Below, in pieces: positions 48,541 to 58,921 of a DNA stretch of 64,000 bases. Numbering within the stretch: position 1 is the stretch's first letter; every line of letters starts with the position of its first letter. The notes under the pieces are model-generated. The model did not search any database, had not been told where the DNA came from, and saw nothing but the letters and a program-made list of their open reading frames with translations. Position numbers and translations under genes: made by a program. This DNA is from Gonapodya prolifera JEL478. Its lineage: Eukaryota > Monoblepharomycota > Monoblepharidomycetes > Monoblepharidales > Gonapodyaceae. The DNA lies in contig KQ965834.1 in NCBI GenBank assembly GCA_001574975.1, forward strand, positions 114,105 through 178,104, in the 5' to 3' direction.

Positions 48541-48602
48541 AGAGGAGTGTATGGGGAAATGTGCCTTGGAACAAAATCTAGCTCCTTCCAACTGTCGCCA
48601 TC

Positions 48603-49953
48603 ATGAGCATCGAAACCCTGCCCCTCGAGCTCCTTCACAACATCCCCCGCCTCCTATCTCCGAAATCCGTCTTCTGTACTATCCCGCTCCGGTCGAAAGG
48701 CCTGCACCGAGCTGCACGCAGTTTTATCGCCGGAAATGGTGCTGAGCCACGCATCGTCGTTGTCTGTGCACTCGAGGTGGTCTCGCGCTTTAAGAAGGCT
48801 CATTGGGGGAGCGTGTGTGTTGCGGACGATGGAAGGGTGTAAGTTACGGACGATTGGAGGCCTGTGGCAGGGGGTGGAAAGAGTGGATCAACCGTGTTGT
48901 CAGGAGTTGAGGCAGAGCTTCATGTGGACGTGGGAGGTTTTCAAGGAGTGGAGGTTGCGTTAGAGATATTGAAGATGGTCCCACGGGCGCGTTTGAACTA
49001 ATGGAGGGTTCACGGCGTGTTGTTGTGACTGAGATACGATTTCCGAGAGTTCGTATCGAATGATGAGGCCGCCATGTTTCGCTTGCTTCGAGCATCGCTG
49101 CTTATGGTCACGTGTCGACCAGGTGGATATTCTCCGAAATACTTTTGACCTGCTTTCACAGCAAGAGAGCGCCTCATGCGCGCTGTCAGAACTCAGAATA
49201 GGGGTACCCCTGAAGCCCGCGGACCAGGGCGACCGTGTCCTGCAAATGGCGCTGCAATGGTTGCCGAATCTGAAACGTTTTGTGGGACTCAATGGGATGG
49301 ACACCAGAGGTGTGCAGGCCGTTAGGCAAAGCGTTCTCCCCTTCGGTGTGGACTTGTGACCATGTTCTCGGGGGTGAGATCGCCGTCCTTCGACTACAGA
49401 ATACCTCCTTTTAAGAGCAAGATGTTGAGTATGCAAGCTGTTCCTTATTTGTTTTCCAATCTCCAGACATGGGGAACCGTATGGCTGACGGAAGACGTTG
49501 CGGACAGGGACCTGTTGCTCTTGTCCGAGTGCTATGACTCTTTCCCTCGGGACGTAGTTGCGCACTTGAGGAACTTGGAGCTCGGGCTGTACGTTCGGCA
49601 AAAAGGCCGAATTCCCCTTGGAATAACCTGAAACCCAAAACTTGAGATCTCTTGCTCGGCTTGTTCTCCTCGGCTGCCCTTGCCTGGATACCTAGAAACT
49701 GCGGCTCAGGTTTGGACAAGGTTACGTTCTACTCGCGCATAACGGAGAAGTCTTTCTCACTCCCGCGGAGCGCAGCATGGTCGCAGTCTTGGATGCCTTA
49801 CTCCGCGATGTGGGCACAGAGTGCCGTTTGGACATTGTGGAGATTTATTACATGAATAACAGTCGGGGAAGCAGTGGTTTGGAAGATGAGATTTCAAACG
49901 TCACGCGAGATATTGGAATGCAGGTTGGGGAGCCAGGAGGTGGCTGCTACTAG
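48603..49953 (+). pseudogene. F-box family copy B
   Basis: Has the F-box start (METLPLELLHNIPRLLSPKS after MSI) and GNGAEPRIVVV. It continues in shifting frames through ALSELRIGVPLKPADQGDRV, PYLFSNLQTWGTVWLTEDVA and a final IGMQVGEPGGGCY. It spans the full family length from start to end block but is not open in one frame, so it is decayed unless several introns are hidden. By family the protein would be an F-box/LRR substrate adaptor. Confidence 0.65.
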
Positions 49954-50165
49954 GGCTTAAGAAGGGGCTGCAGGGTAGCTGTTTCGGTGGAAGCTCGTTA
50001 AATGAAGTCCCAAGGTTTTATGTAAATGCATTTGTCTTCCGACACGCACGCTCACCCAAGAACTACAGCGCCATGGAGATTATAATTTTGTCCTTGAACC
50101 ATTTTTCATAAATCGAGGCAAGGGACGAGAGCAGGCAAACGCGGATCTTCACATCACTCAACACA

Positions 50166-53100
50166 ATGAACATTGAATCCCTCCCCCTTGAGATCCTACA
50201 CACCATCATCTGCCTTCTTCCTCCAAAAACCTTCTATGCCACAGTCCCTTTACTGTCCAAAAGCTTCCACCGAACCTCGCACCGCGTTATCTCCGGAAAC
50301 CATGGAGAGCCACGCATCGTGTTGCCTGTGTGCTCCACGTTGTCGTAGCGTTCGCGGGCAACAATCGGGCAAGAGTTCATGTCGCGGACGAGTGGAGAAC
50401 CGTCAAGGGGGAGGGAGTGGGTCGGTCAAATGCAGGGTGGGAGCGCATGGTGAACTTTTGTTGGCGTTGGTAGTCTTAGTGCCGCAGACGGAGAGAGTTG
50501 GGCAGTGTCGCTCGGACGAAACTGAAGGAGCTCAAACCGGTGATGAACTCGCGGACAGGCAGATGGCAAGTCTTGGTGACGGAATGTGCTTTTTGACATG
50601 AACAAGACTCATCATTAGTTAGTGCGGGCGTCATGGAAAGTTTGCACCAGATACTTGGAACAGCTCTGTGCATGGTCCTGGCGCATGAGTTTGTCAAGGT
50701 GCTGGAGGTTCGACAACGTGCTTCTTTTTGCCAAGCTGTTGATCAAAGCGGTTCCTCGTGAAGCGCTTGCAACATCTGCGGTGTCGGAATTCCGAATTGG
50801 CGTGCCGCTCCAGCTGAGCGACCTGCTGAGCACGGGGTTTCTGCAGGCAGTTCTTGAGCGCTTTCCAAATGTGAAGTGGCTTGTGGGATTCAACATGGCA
50901 GGCAGCGGCGCTGACGCCGTGGAGGGCATTCGACAAAACGTGGCATTGAGTCGGCGCTAACACGTGACGGCGTTCTCTGGGGTGAATTTGCCATCGCACT
51001 CACGGCCTTACTTCGATGGAGGGAAGCGATGGATGCTCGACATCCCCCAGCTGTTTCCGAATCTTGAGGAATTTGGAACCGTGTGGCTCACGGAAGATAT
51101 TTCGGAAAGGGACGTCCCATTTTTGTCAAGTAGCAGAGACAGATCCCAGGTGCGCTTGGGGATATGTGGCCATTCACCTCACCGGTTCCGGAGTCCGAAT
51201 TCGAGAATAGAGAGCCTCTCCTCATCTGGCCAGCAGAGAGGGGAGTGGTTAATTGCAACAAGGGGGAAGAGGAGTCCAGGGGAGAGTCGACGGGAGCAGC
51301 GAGATGGCACACGGAGTTGGGGGAAGAGCGCAGCAACGGGGATCACAACGGAAGAGGGAGCAAGTCGATGGAAATCCAGGGGAGTCAACGGAGAAGGGGT
51401 CCCGTGAGAGGTGAGTGTGTGGTGTGGGGAGGGGGTGCGTCGATGGGTGTAGCGGGAGGAGGGCACGCAACGGCAACGTCGAGGGGGGTCCATCCGCCAA
51501 CGATGGAGGGAGGAGACGCCAAGGGAGTGGGGGAGTGAGGGGGAGCCGATGGGGGGGTAGAAGAGCCATGTGGAGGGTTGTCCATAAGAGAGATGTGCGT
51601 GATGGGAAGAGCAACAGGGTGTGAGTGGGTAGAGGAGAGAGACTGTAACGCAGAGTTAGTAGCACGAGAGGAATGAGAAACGCCGGGTAGAGAAGTGTGC
51701 CAAAGTGGGGGAGGGAAGCGACCCGAAGCAGCTAACTCCCCCATCAGTTTCCCTGGTGGGAAACCTGGGCGGGGAGCTGAATAAAGGTGACCGGAACACC
51801 AGCAGTAGTGGCAGGGGGACCGTGAGAGAGTCTTTGAACCAGTTGTTGCACCTCAGCACTGTATGGGCAAGCACGAAACCCGTGTCCCGGTCGACGGCAG
51901 ATGAAGCAACCAGATGCATTGTTGGCTGGGCGCGATGCAGGGATCCGGGGCGATTGGTTTTTCCAAGAGACGCGTCGAGGGGCCTCTGCAGGGGTGGTGA
52001 TGCGGGAGAAGTTGCCAAAGTGTTGGCTGTATTGAGGTCCACCAGAGTAGTAACGGGAGTCGAGGTGGTCCTCAGTGGCGTGCTTTGGATTGCCACACCA
52101 ACCGCAGCCATCGTTGAAAGGAGGGCGGGGGTCCTGGGGAGGTTCCGTGCGAAAAGGTTAGGGGTGGTTGGGCCGGGGGATGTGTTGGACGGTGTTCGGA
52201 GGGGTGGGGGACGTGATGAGCGCCGCCACGGTTGCGACCACGCGATCTAGGGAGCTGTCAACAATTCGAGTAATTGTATCGCGGTCGAGGGGCATGGAAG
52301 AGTCCGAATCGTCGGGTAGGAGCGCGGCGATATGCCTCTGATCGGCGGAGGCAGCAGGGACAATCCTGTGCATAGTCGTCTCGCAACGGGAAATCAAATC
52401 GTCCGTGAGATCCCCAAGGTTGTCGACATGCAAAGTAGAGAGATAGACTTGGAAGTTGGCGAGGTAAAGATTCGAGGAAGAAGTCCCAGAGAGTTGGGTT
52501 GGCCAACTGCTCCTCAAGGAAGGTGGCGTCGTTGAGGTCAATAAGGCCAGCGCGGTGAGCTACGCGCTTAACGTTGACGACCTGGTTGGCAAAGCGCGTG
52601 TGACTGTCCCAACAAAGGGTGCGGAGGGTGGTGTGCCAGAGACCGCGATTGGGGGTGAAGTAGGCATGGTCGAGGGCACGAAGCCAGGCAACCCAGGGGT
52701 ACCGCTGCCGTTGAGAAACAGAGGAAGGCGACTCCGAACAAAAGCGGTAATGTTCTGAGAGATTGCTGCAATCTGCTTGCTGACAGCGCAAATGTTCTTC
52801 AAAGCAAAATGGTTTTCGGCGTCGGCAAGGAAGGAATAGTAGTGGTGGAGAGAGCCAATGGGATCCGCGGGGTCAAATTCCTTGAGAGGCGATTTGAGCT
52901 CCTTGTATTCCCGGGAGTCGCGTGAAGTGGGCGGTGAGGAAGACATTGGTGGGGGTGGTGGTGGGAGTCCCAGGGGTGTGGGTGGGGTGTATCGCAACAA
53001 TTGGCGTTGGACCCTGATGCGACGTGACAAAATGTCGATGACGGTAGCACTGGGGTCAGTCTCGTCGTTGACGGGAACAGGGGGGTCAGCGGGTCCAGCA

Positions 53101-53958
53101 GCAGGAGGAGGACCAGAGATGGGGAGAGGGCCTGTGGGTGGAGGGGTGTCTCAGGCTGTGCTTCAGGGACCAAGGGTTGAGGAGCCGGGGGCTGTTAAGG
53201 ATCCAAAGAGGAACTCGGAAGAGTTTCAGACGCGCTTCGAAGACGAGAGCGAATAGAGTCCAAAGAGGAAGAAGTGGAGGAGAAAGAGGAAGCCAGGGTG
53301 GGAGTGGTGAAGGGTTGAGGGCACCGAAGGTTTTGAGCAGCTGCGGAAAAGTTTTGAATGTGGGGAGCACCAAGTGTGAGGGGCTGGGTCTTGGTCCTAC
53401 AATCGTGGGCGCTGCACAGTGCTGGTGGTGATGGGGAACCAGCCGATCCTCACAGGGGTTGGAGTGTGGGAAGTGAGGTCGATTGACGATGGAGGTGGAG
53501 TCGCGGGAGAGATCCGAGGGCCGCGCGAGAGACTAGAAGCGAGACTTGGTCGCGGAGATGGGGAAATTGAGCAGAGTTTCACCGGGGGAAGTCTGGTCGT
53601 TTTCTCTTGGTCATTACGAGACAAGTCACACTTAAATACACCCAGATCCTAATCCTTATCAACGTCCGGAGCAAGCGGTCCGTTCAGTTCCGCGATACGG
53701 TCCGTTCCGTCATTAGGAGGTTGGGCTGAGTGTGTTGTGAGCCGTGTGGGGAGATATTGAAGTGCGGGGGCCGGGGTCAGGTGACTTAGCGAACTTGTCC
53801 GGGCCGAGACCAAGCCCCTGACACAGTGCCGAGTGGACATTGTGGAGATTCATTATGTCCAAGACTGGTTTTCAACCGGAAAATTGGACACCGAGATTTC
53901 AGTCGTGGCAGAAGCTGCTGGGTTGAAGGTTGGGAAGCCGGGGAGAGGGTACTTTTAG
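50166..53958 (+). pseudogene. F-box family copy C, split by a retroelement fossil
   Basis: The F-box start (MNIESLPLEILHTIICLLPP) opens the copy; SEFRIGVPLQLSDLLSTGFL, VKWLVGFNMAGSGADAVEGI and LFPNLEEFGTVWLTEDISER follow up to about 51180. The family text resumes only at about 53800 with CRVDIVEIHY and closes with KVGKPGRGYF at 53958. The 2.6 kb between carries a Gag-type retroelement in the opposite orientation. Frames also change outside the insertion. Confidence 0.7.
51200..53770 (-). mobile_element. LTR-retrotransposon Gag-type fossil inside F-box copy C
   Basis: Minus-strand text of retrotransposon Gag type: an acidic/Pro-rich start, a helical capsid-like region (about 52.9-52.2 kb) and a C-x2-C-x4-H-x4-C zinc knuckle near 51.88 kb. 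No protease, reverse transcriptase, integrase or clear LTR pair was recognised, so only part of an element remains, or it was a short non-autonomous one. It is broken in several places. The exact edges are judged from where the host F-box gene stops and resumes. Confidence 0.65.
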
Positions 53959-54100
53959 GGAGCTGCAGCGGGAGAGTTGGGGTTGGCAAGTGATGTTGCA
54001 AACCGTGGGAAGGGGGCGTTGGTTTCCAGTTTTTCATAGTGTACACTACAAGGGATAGAGAAAACATTGCTTAGTTGCGCATCTTCTGTCAAAATTAATC

Positions 54101-55767
54101 ATGCGTTCTTGTGTTCAATGGTACTCATCCAATCCCATCTTCATTTCACCCAACGTGTCCATCGAACCTCTACCCCTTGAGATCCTTCACGCCATCCTCC
54201 GTTTCCTTCCCCCCAAAGCCTTCTACAGCATCGTACCCTTTCTGTCGAAGCGCTTCCTGTTAGTTTACAGCTTGGCAACCACGAGGATCAACTGGATTAA
54301 CCAAAGGACACTTTCGGTGGAAAAGTGGAAAGGAAAGGAAGGCGCAAAAACTTGGAACGGAAGCAGATTGCAAAACTGCCCCGGTTGGCTATATAAGCGT
54401 AGAAACATTGTTGTAGTTTGGAGATCGTACAAAGATACGTGTCTGTCCTACGTTAAGGCCACCACGCCGTCCCGGGAAGCTGTAGATCTAACACTTCCAC
54501 CAAGCCGCGCGCACCTCTATTACCGGACCTGGCACCAACCGGCGCATCGTCCATGCCTGTGTGCTCAACGTCGTGGTTGCATCGTTTGAGAACGCAAATC
54601 GGGGGAGTGTTTGCGTCGCGGACGGGTGGAGGATTGTGGAGGGAGGACGGAGCGAGCAACTCAGGGTCGGAGTTGACGCGCAACTGTAGTGAGCGTGGAA
54701 AGTTTTGCAGGAATGAAGGACAAGAGCTAGGGGACTTTGTCTTAGCGAAACTCTCGGATCTCGAACCTGCAGTGAACTCCTGGAGTGCGGATGGCGAGCT
54801 GTTGTTACCAAGGTGCACTTTCAAGCACACGAAACCTTTTGTTCTCATTGGGCGGACGCTTTGCAGTCCTTGCTTTGACTGGCGCTGGGTATGGTCCTGG
54901 CGCATGAGTTTGCCAAGGTGCATGCGGTGGACAGAGTGGCACTTCTTGCCAAGCTGTTGGACACGCTTCCGGCAGCCAAATGGGCGTCGTGTGCAGTGTG
55001 TGAGGTCCGAATCGGTGTGTGGCTCACGCTTGGGGAGCTGAGTGACTGTGTCTTGCGGACAGCAATGGAATGGTTGCCTAAGCTGACCCAACTGAGGGGT
55101 TTCAACATGCCGGACTGCAGTGTTGCGGAGAGAGTGCGCAAACAGTATCGGCAAATTGGCGCGGGCTTATGGCAGTGTTTTTGGGGGTGAACTTGCCCCT
55201 TGAACAAAACACCCGACAGGAGAACGGTTCTGGGGATGCTGTTCGTCCCCCTATTGTTTCCTCATCTGAGTGAGCTCGGCACAGCATGGCTCACGGAAAA
55301 CATTTCGGAAAATCGCGTCCCGTTTTTGTCTAGTACCAGCGACTCTTCCCCCAGTTGACTGAGGGATATGAGACACTTGGAACTCGGACTGTTTGTTCGA
55401 GATGGGCACTACTCCTCGGAACCACCTGAAACGCAAAACATGAGATCCCTTGCTGGATGTATCCTTCGCGGCTGCACTCGCCTGGAGACACTGAAGCTGC
55501 GACTAAGATTTGGTCGCGGACGTTACAACATTGGTGTTTCTGACAACTTTTCTTGACCGCGAGGGCTCCTAACTTCCTCAGAGACGAGCATGATCTCGGT
55601 CCTTGACACTGTACTTGGTACTATGGGCTCGCATTGTCATACAGAAATTGTGGAGATTCATTACATGAAAGGCAGTCAATCAAGTGGGGTGTTTGAATCT
55701 GAGACTTACAGGATTAGAGTAGCGATTGGAATTCAGTTTGGGAAGCCTGATGGTGGTCACTATTAGG
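54101..55767 (+). pseudogene. F-box family copy D, with extra segment after the F-box
   Basis: The F-box (SIEPLPLEILHAILRFLPPK) is present, but the ATG used by the other copies is GTG here; an upstream in-frame ATG at 54101 exists. After LSKRF about 240 bp (54260-54510) without match to the other copies intervenes before family text resumes. Then come VLAHEFAKVHAVDRVALLAK, CEVRIGVWLTLGELSDCVLR, HLTELGTAWLTENISE in shifted frames, CTRLETLKLRLRFGRG and an end block (GKPDGGHY) at 55765-55767. Confidence 0.6.
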
Positions 55768-55882
55768 GCTGAAGAAATGGCGTCACGGGGACTGAAGAAG
55801 TCGAACATTCAAAAAGAGGAACGAAGCAAACAGGTGGCTGTTACATTAATGGGCAAAATTGAGTCAAACGCAAACCACCAAC

Positions 55883-56694
55883 ATGCCCATCGAATCCCTT
55901 CCCTTGGAGATCCTTCTCAGCATCTTGCGTCTCCTTCCTCCCAAAACCGTATACAGCATTGTGCCCTTGCTGTCCAAACGCCTTCAACAATCTGGGCGCC
56001 GCGTTATTGCCGGAAACGATGGAGAGCCGTGCATTGACATCGCCTGCTCGCTCCACGTGTTCTTGTCACCGGGCGACGACAATTATCATGGGAGTGTGCG
56101 TGTCGCAGATGTGTGGAGGACGGTGGAGGGGGAAGGAGTGGAACCATAATTTGGGCTGGAGTTGAGGCAACGCTGTTCATGGACGTTGGAGATTTTGATG
56201 CAATGGAGGGAACTGTGCTGAGCGACTTTGTTTTGGAGAGGATGGAGGCGCTTGAACCGGTGTTGCACTCGTGGAGATGTTCATGGTGTGCTGGCGTGCC
56301 TGAGATACGCTCTTCCAAGGCGTACTGACACTTGAGTCCAACACTTGACGAGGCCACCTTGCGTCCTTTGCTTCGAGCCTCGCTGAGTATGGTGCTGGCA
56401 CATGAGCTCGCAACGATGTTGCACGTAAGCTCCGCGCCATTTCTCCTGAAGCTTTTTGACGTGCGTCCACAGGAAGAGTGGGCGTCAGGCACACTGAGTG
56501 AAGTTAGAATAGGCAGGTCCCTCAGGCCAGCCCACCAGGGCGACCATGTCCTGCGGATGGTGCTGGAACGGTCTCTGTGGAGATTCGATACATCTGTGAT
56601 AAATATGAAAGTGGCGGGTTGGGCACTGAGATCTCAAGGGTGGCAGAGGCTGTCGGGTCGAAGGTTGGAATGCCGGGGTGGTGGCTACTATTAG
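55883..56694 (+). pseudogene. F-box family copy E, shortened
   Basis: Best-kept N-terminus of the cluster: MPIESLPLEILLSILRLLPP, then VPLLSKRLQQSGRRVIAGND and a SLHVFLSPGD block. Later parts (VLAHELATMLHVSSAPFLLK, LSEVRIGRSLRPAHQGDHVL) are in other frames, and the C-terminal GGYY block follows directly at 56692-56694. The copy is about 810 bp against 1.35-1.6 kb for B and D, so the middle LRR part appears deleted. Confidence 0.65.
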
Positions 56695-56894
56695 GGCTGA
56701 AGAGGGAGGAGTATGTGTTACGGAGAAGTATTTGGACGGCTAGGCGCTAAACTAAACGAGGGCGGTGGTGATTTTGTATGTGTCGATATTTAGTCTAAAA
56801 GAAGGAACGGAAGATTTCACTAGAACCTTCAGTTGTGTGATGTTGTGACTTCGATGTGGACCTTGCACCTGTGCTGCGGACAACCTCACCAAAC

Positions 56895-58734
56895 ATGAGC
56901 ACGCCGATGCTGAAGCTTGTTGTGAAGCGCAAGAGTGTGGCGGAGTCGGCGACTGGCGAGGGTGCATCTGGTGTGGCGGAGACTGCGGACGAAGGGGACA
57001 CTGCGGCGGGCGAAGTGGGCAGCAGCGAGACGCAGGGTGCGCACACCACGCGAAAGACACGCGGCGACTTTGTGCGCACGCTGGAGAAGGTGATCTACGT
57101 GCTCAGACGGACCGATGCCAGCGGGGAGTTTGCGCAGGACTGGACCGCGCTGGATGCCACTGTTGCAGAGGGGAAGATCGCGTACTGGAGCCACGTCCAG
57201 GTCTGTTTCCTCGTGCTTACCGTCCCTCCTATCTCCGTGCCATCTCACCGTGCCCCGTTCCCTCTCCCCTCTCCCCTCCCCGGCTCAGACCGCCATCGAC
57301 ACGTTCCTCACTCCCCGCCTCTCATCCCCCGACACCCGCGACGCAGCACTCTCCCTGCGGGCACTCGCCAGCCGTCTCATTGCGGAGCAGTGCGCGCTCT
57401 TTCCGACTCATGTCAACTCGCCGCCCGAGGGTGGTGGCGAGGACGACGACGAGATGGGCAGGAAGAAAAGGAGAAGGTCTACGAGGACCCAGGATGTGAG
57501 CGGTCCCGTAAAAGCTGCTTTTGGTCGGTGTGGTGTGCTGATGGCTTTGGTTGTTTCAGGAGTCTGCGAAGACACTTCCGCCGCCGCCACTCAAAAAGGC
57601 ACTTGTCAAAGTCCTTCCAGATGGTGGCACGCAGTTCTCTTCGCTCGAGCACGCTTCTTCACCTCTGGACATGAACGACGACGATGAAATGCGTGAGTCT
57701 TTGGGGGGTGGGGGCGGGGGGTGGAGTACATCAGAGATCGGAGTGGGCATTGTCCTAGTCAATCGGGAGGGGATGGAGGACTCGTGAGTGTGACAGGAGT
57801 ACTGTGGCATGGGATGGAGGAATGTGAATGGGACATGGTTGGGAGGGAGAGTCTGGAGTACACCCCATAGGACATCACTTGGAGGATGGGAACGTGAATC
57901 TGACTCACCTGTTCCACTCTCCGTTCCCTCCCTTCCTTGGCGCCCCCCCCTCTCCTCCCACACGGCACCCTCCACCTCTCTCCAGCTCCCAACGTCATGC
58001 ACATCCCCGTCTCGGTCCGCCCCTCCGCATCCGCCGGCTCGGGCGCCAAGAACCCGCCCACGCTAGCGCGGCTCGCTGACATCAAGCCCAGACCCACCCC
58101 GCCGCGGAAGGTTCAAGGTACATTGTCCCTCAACGTTCACCTGTACTCGCACTCGCACGTAACCGGCGACCGCCCAATCTCACACACCGCCCCGGCGCAC
58201 CAGCACCTTTCCTCAACCCTGACCCCTTCTCATCGCACCTCCCCACGCTTGGACCCATCTCATCTCTCCCCGCGACGCCTTCCTCACTCATCCAGTCAGT
58301 GCTCCTGCCCCGTCGCGGCCCCTTCCCGCGTCCTGCACCCACCCCCGGCCCGGACGAATCCACACTCCGACGCCTTCTGGACGTCCTCCCCGAAGACGCA
58401 CCCACAGACGCGGTGTTGGAAAGGAATAGAGAGGTTCTGGACGCATTGGAGCAGTGTAGGAAGGTCAGGTCGCAAGAGGATGCGGATAGGCCTGGGGAGG
58501 TTGAGAAAGTCCTTGGTGAGTGGCGCCTCTTCTTCGGTACCACCTCGCACCGTCGTGTGGTCTGACGCCCGCACTGCTTCCCCCTCGGCACAACTCCCAC
58601 AAGCCGCCCAACTCCGCACCAACCTCGCCCGCCTCGCCGCCAACGTCGCCCCGCGCGACCTGTGCGACGTGGCCGGCTTGTCCGCCCAGCCCCTACTCGT
58701 GACGACGGAACCTATGTTCAAGGGCGTGTTGTGA
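56895..58734 (+). CDS. Unrecognised, probably nuclear protein
   Basis: Several exons join in phase from ATG 56895 to the stop at 58732-58734. Among them are 56895 to about 57200 (ending WSHVQ), about 57289-57494 (TAIDTFLTPRLSSPDTRDAA to RRRSTRTQD), 57560-57687, about 57986-58119 and two more to the end. Visible features: an acidic, Ala/Glu-rich N-terminus; a helical block (RGDFVRTLEKVIYVLRRTDA, DWTALDATVAEGKIAYWSHV); a basic patch GRKKRRRSTR that could be a nuclear signal; a Pro-rich middle; and a helical C-terminal half (LRRLLDVLPEDAPTDAVLER, NREVLDALEQC, LRTNLARLAANVAPRDLCDV). It resembles a chromatin- or complex-associated scaffold, but I cannot name a family. Confidence 0.6.
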
Positions 58735-58921
58735 TGGGCCTTTGGGGCGGAGGGGATGCAGTTGCGATGTGTAATTATACCATAGTGAAATCATATACCA
58801 CGTTTTTGTCGAACCCGCGGTGCGGCGTCAGCCCAGACCGAGGTATATTACATCGCAATGACACAAACGACACGCTTGAGTCAAAAATACTGTAGAATCC
58901 ATGCCAAACAGACAGACCGTC

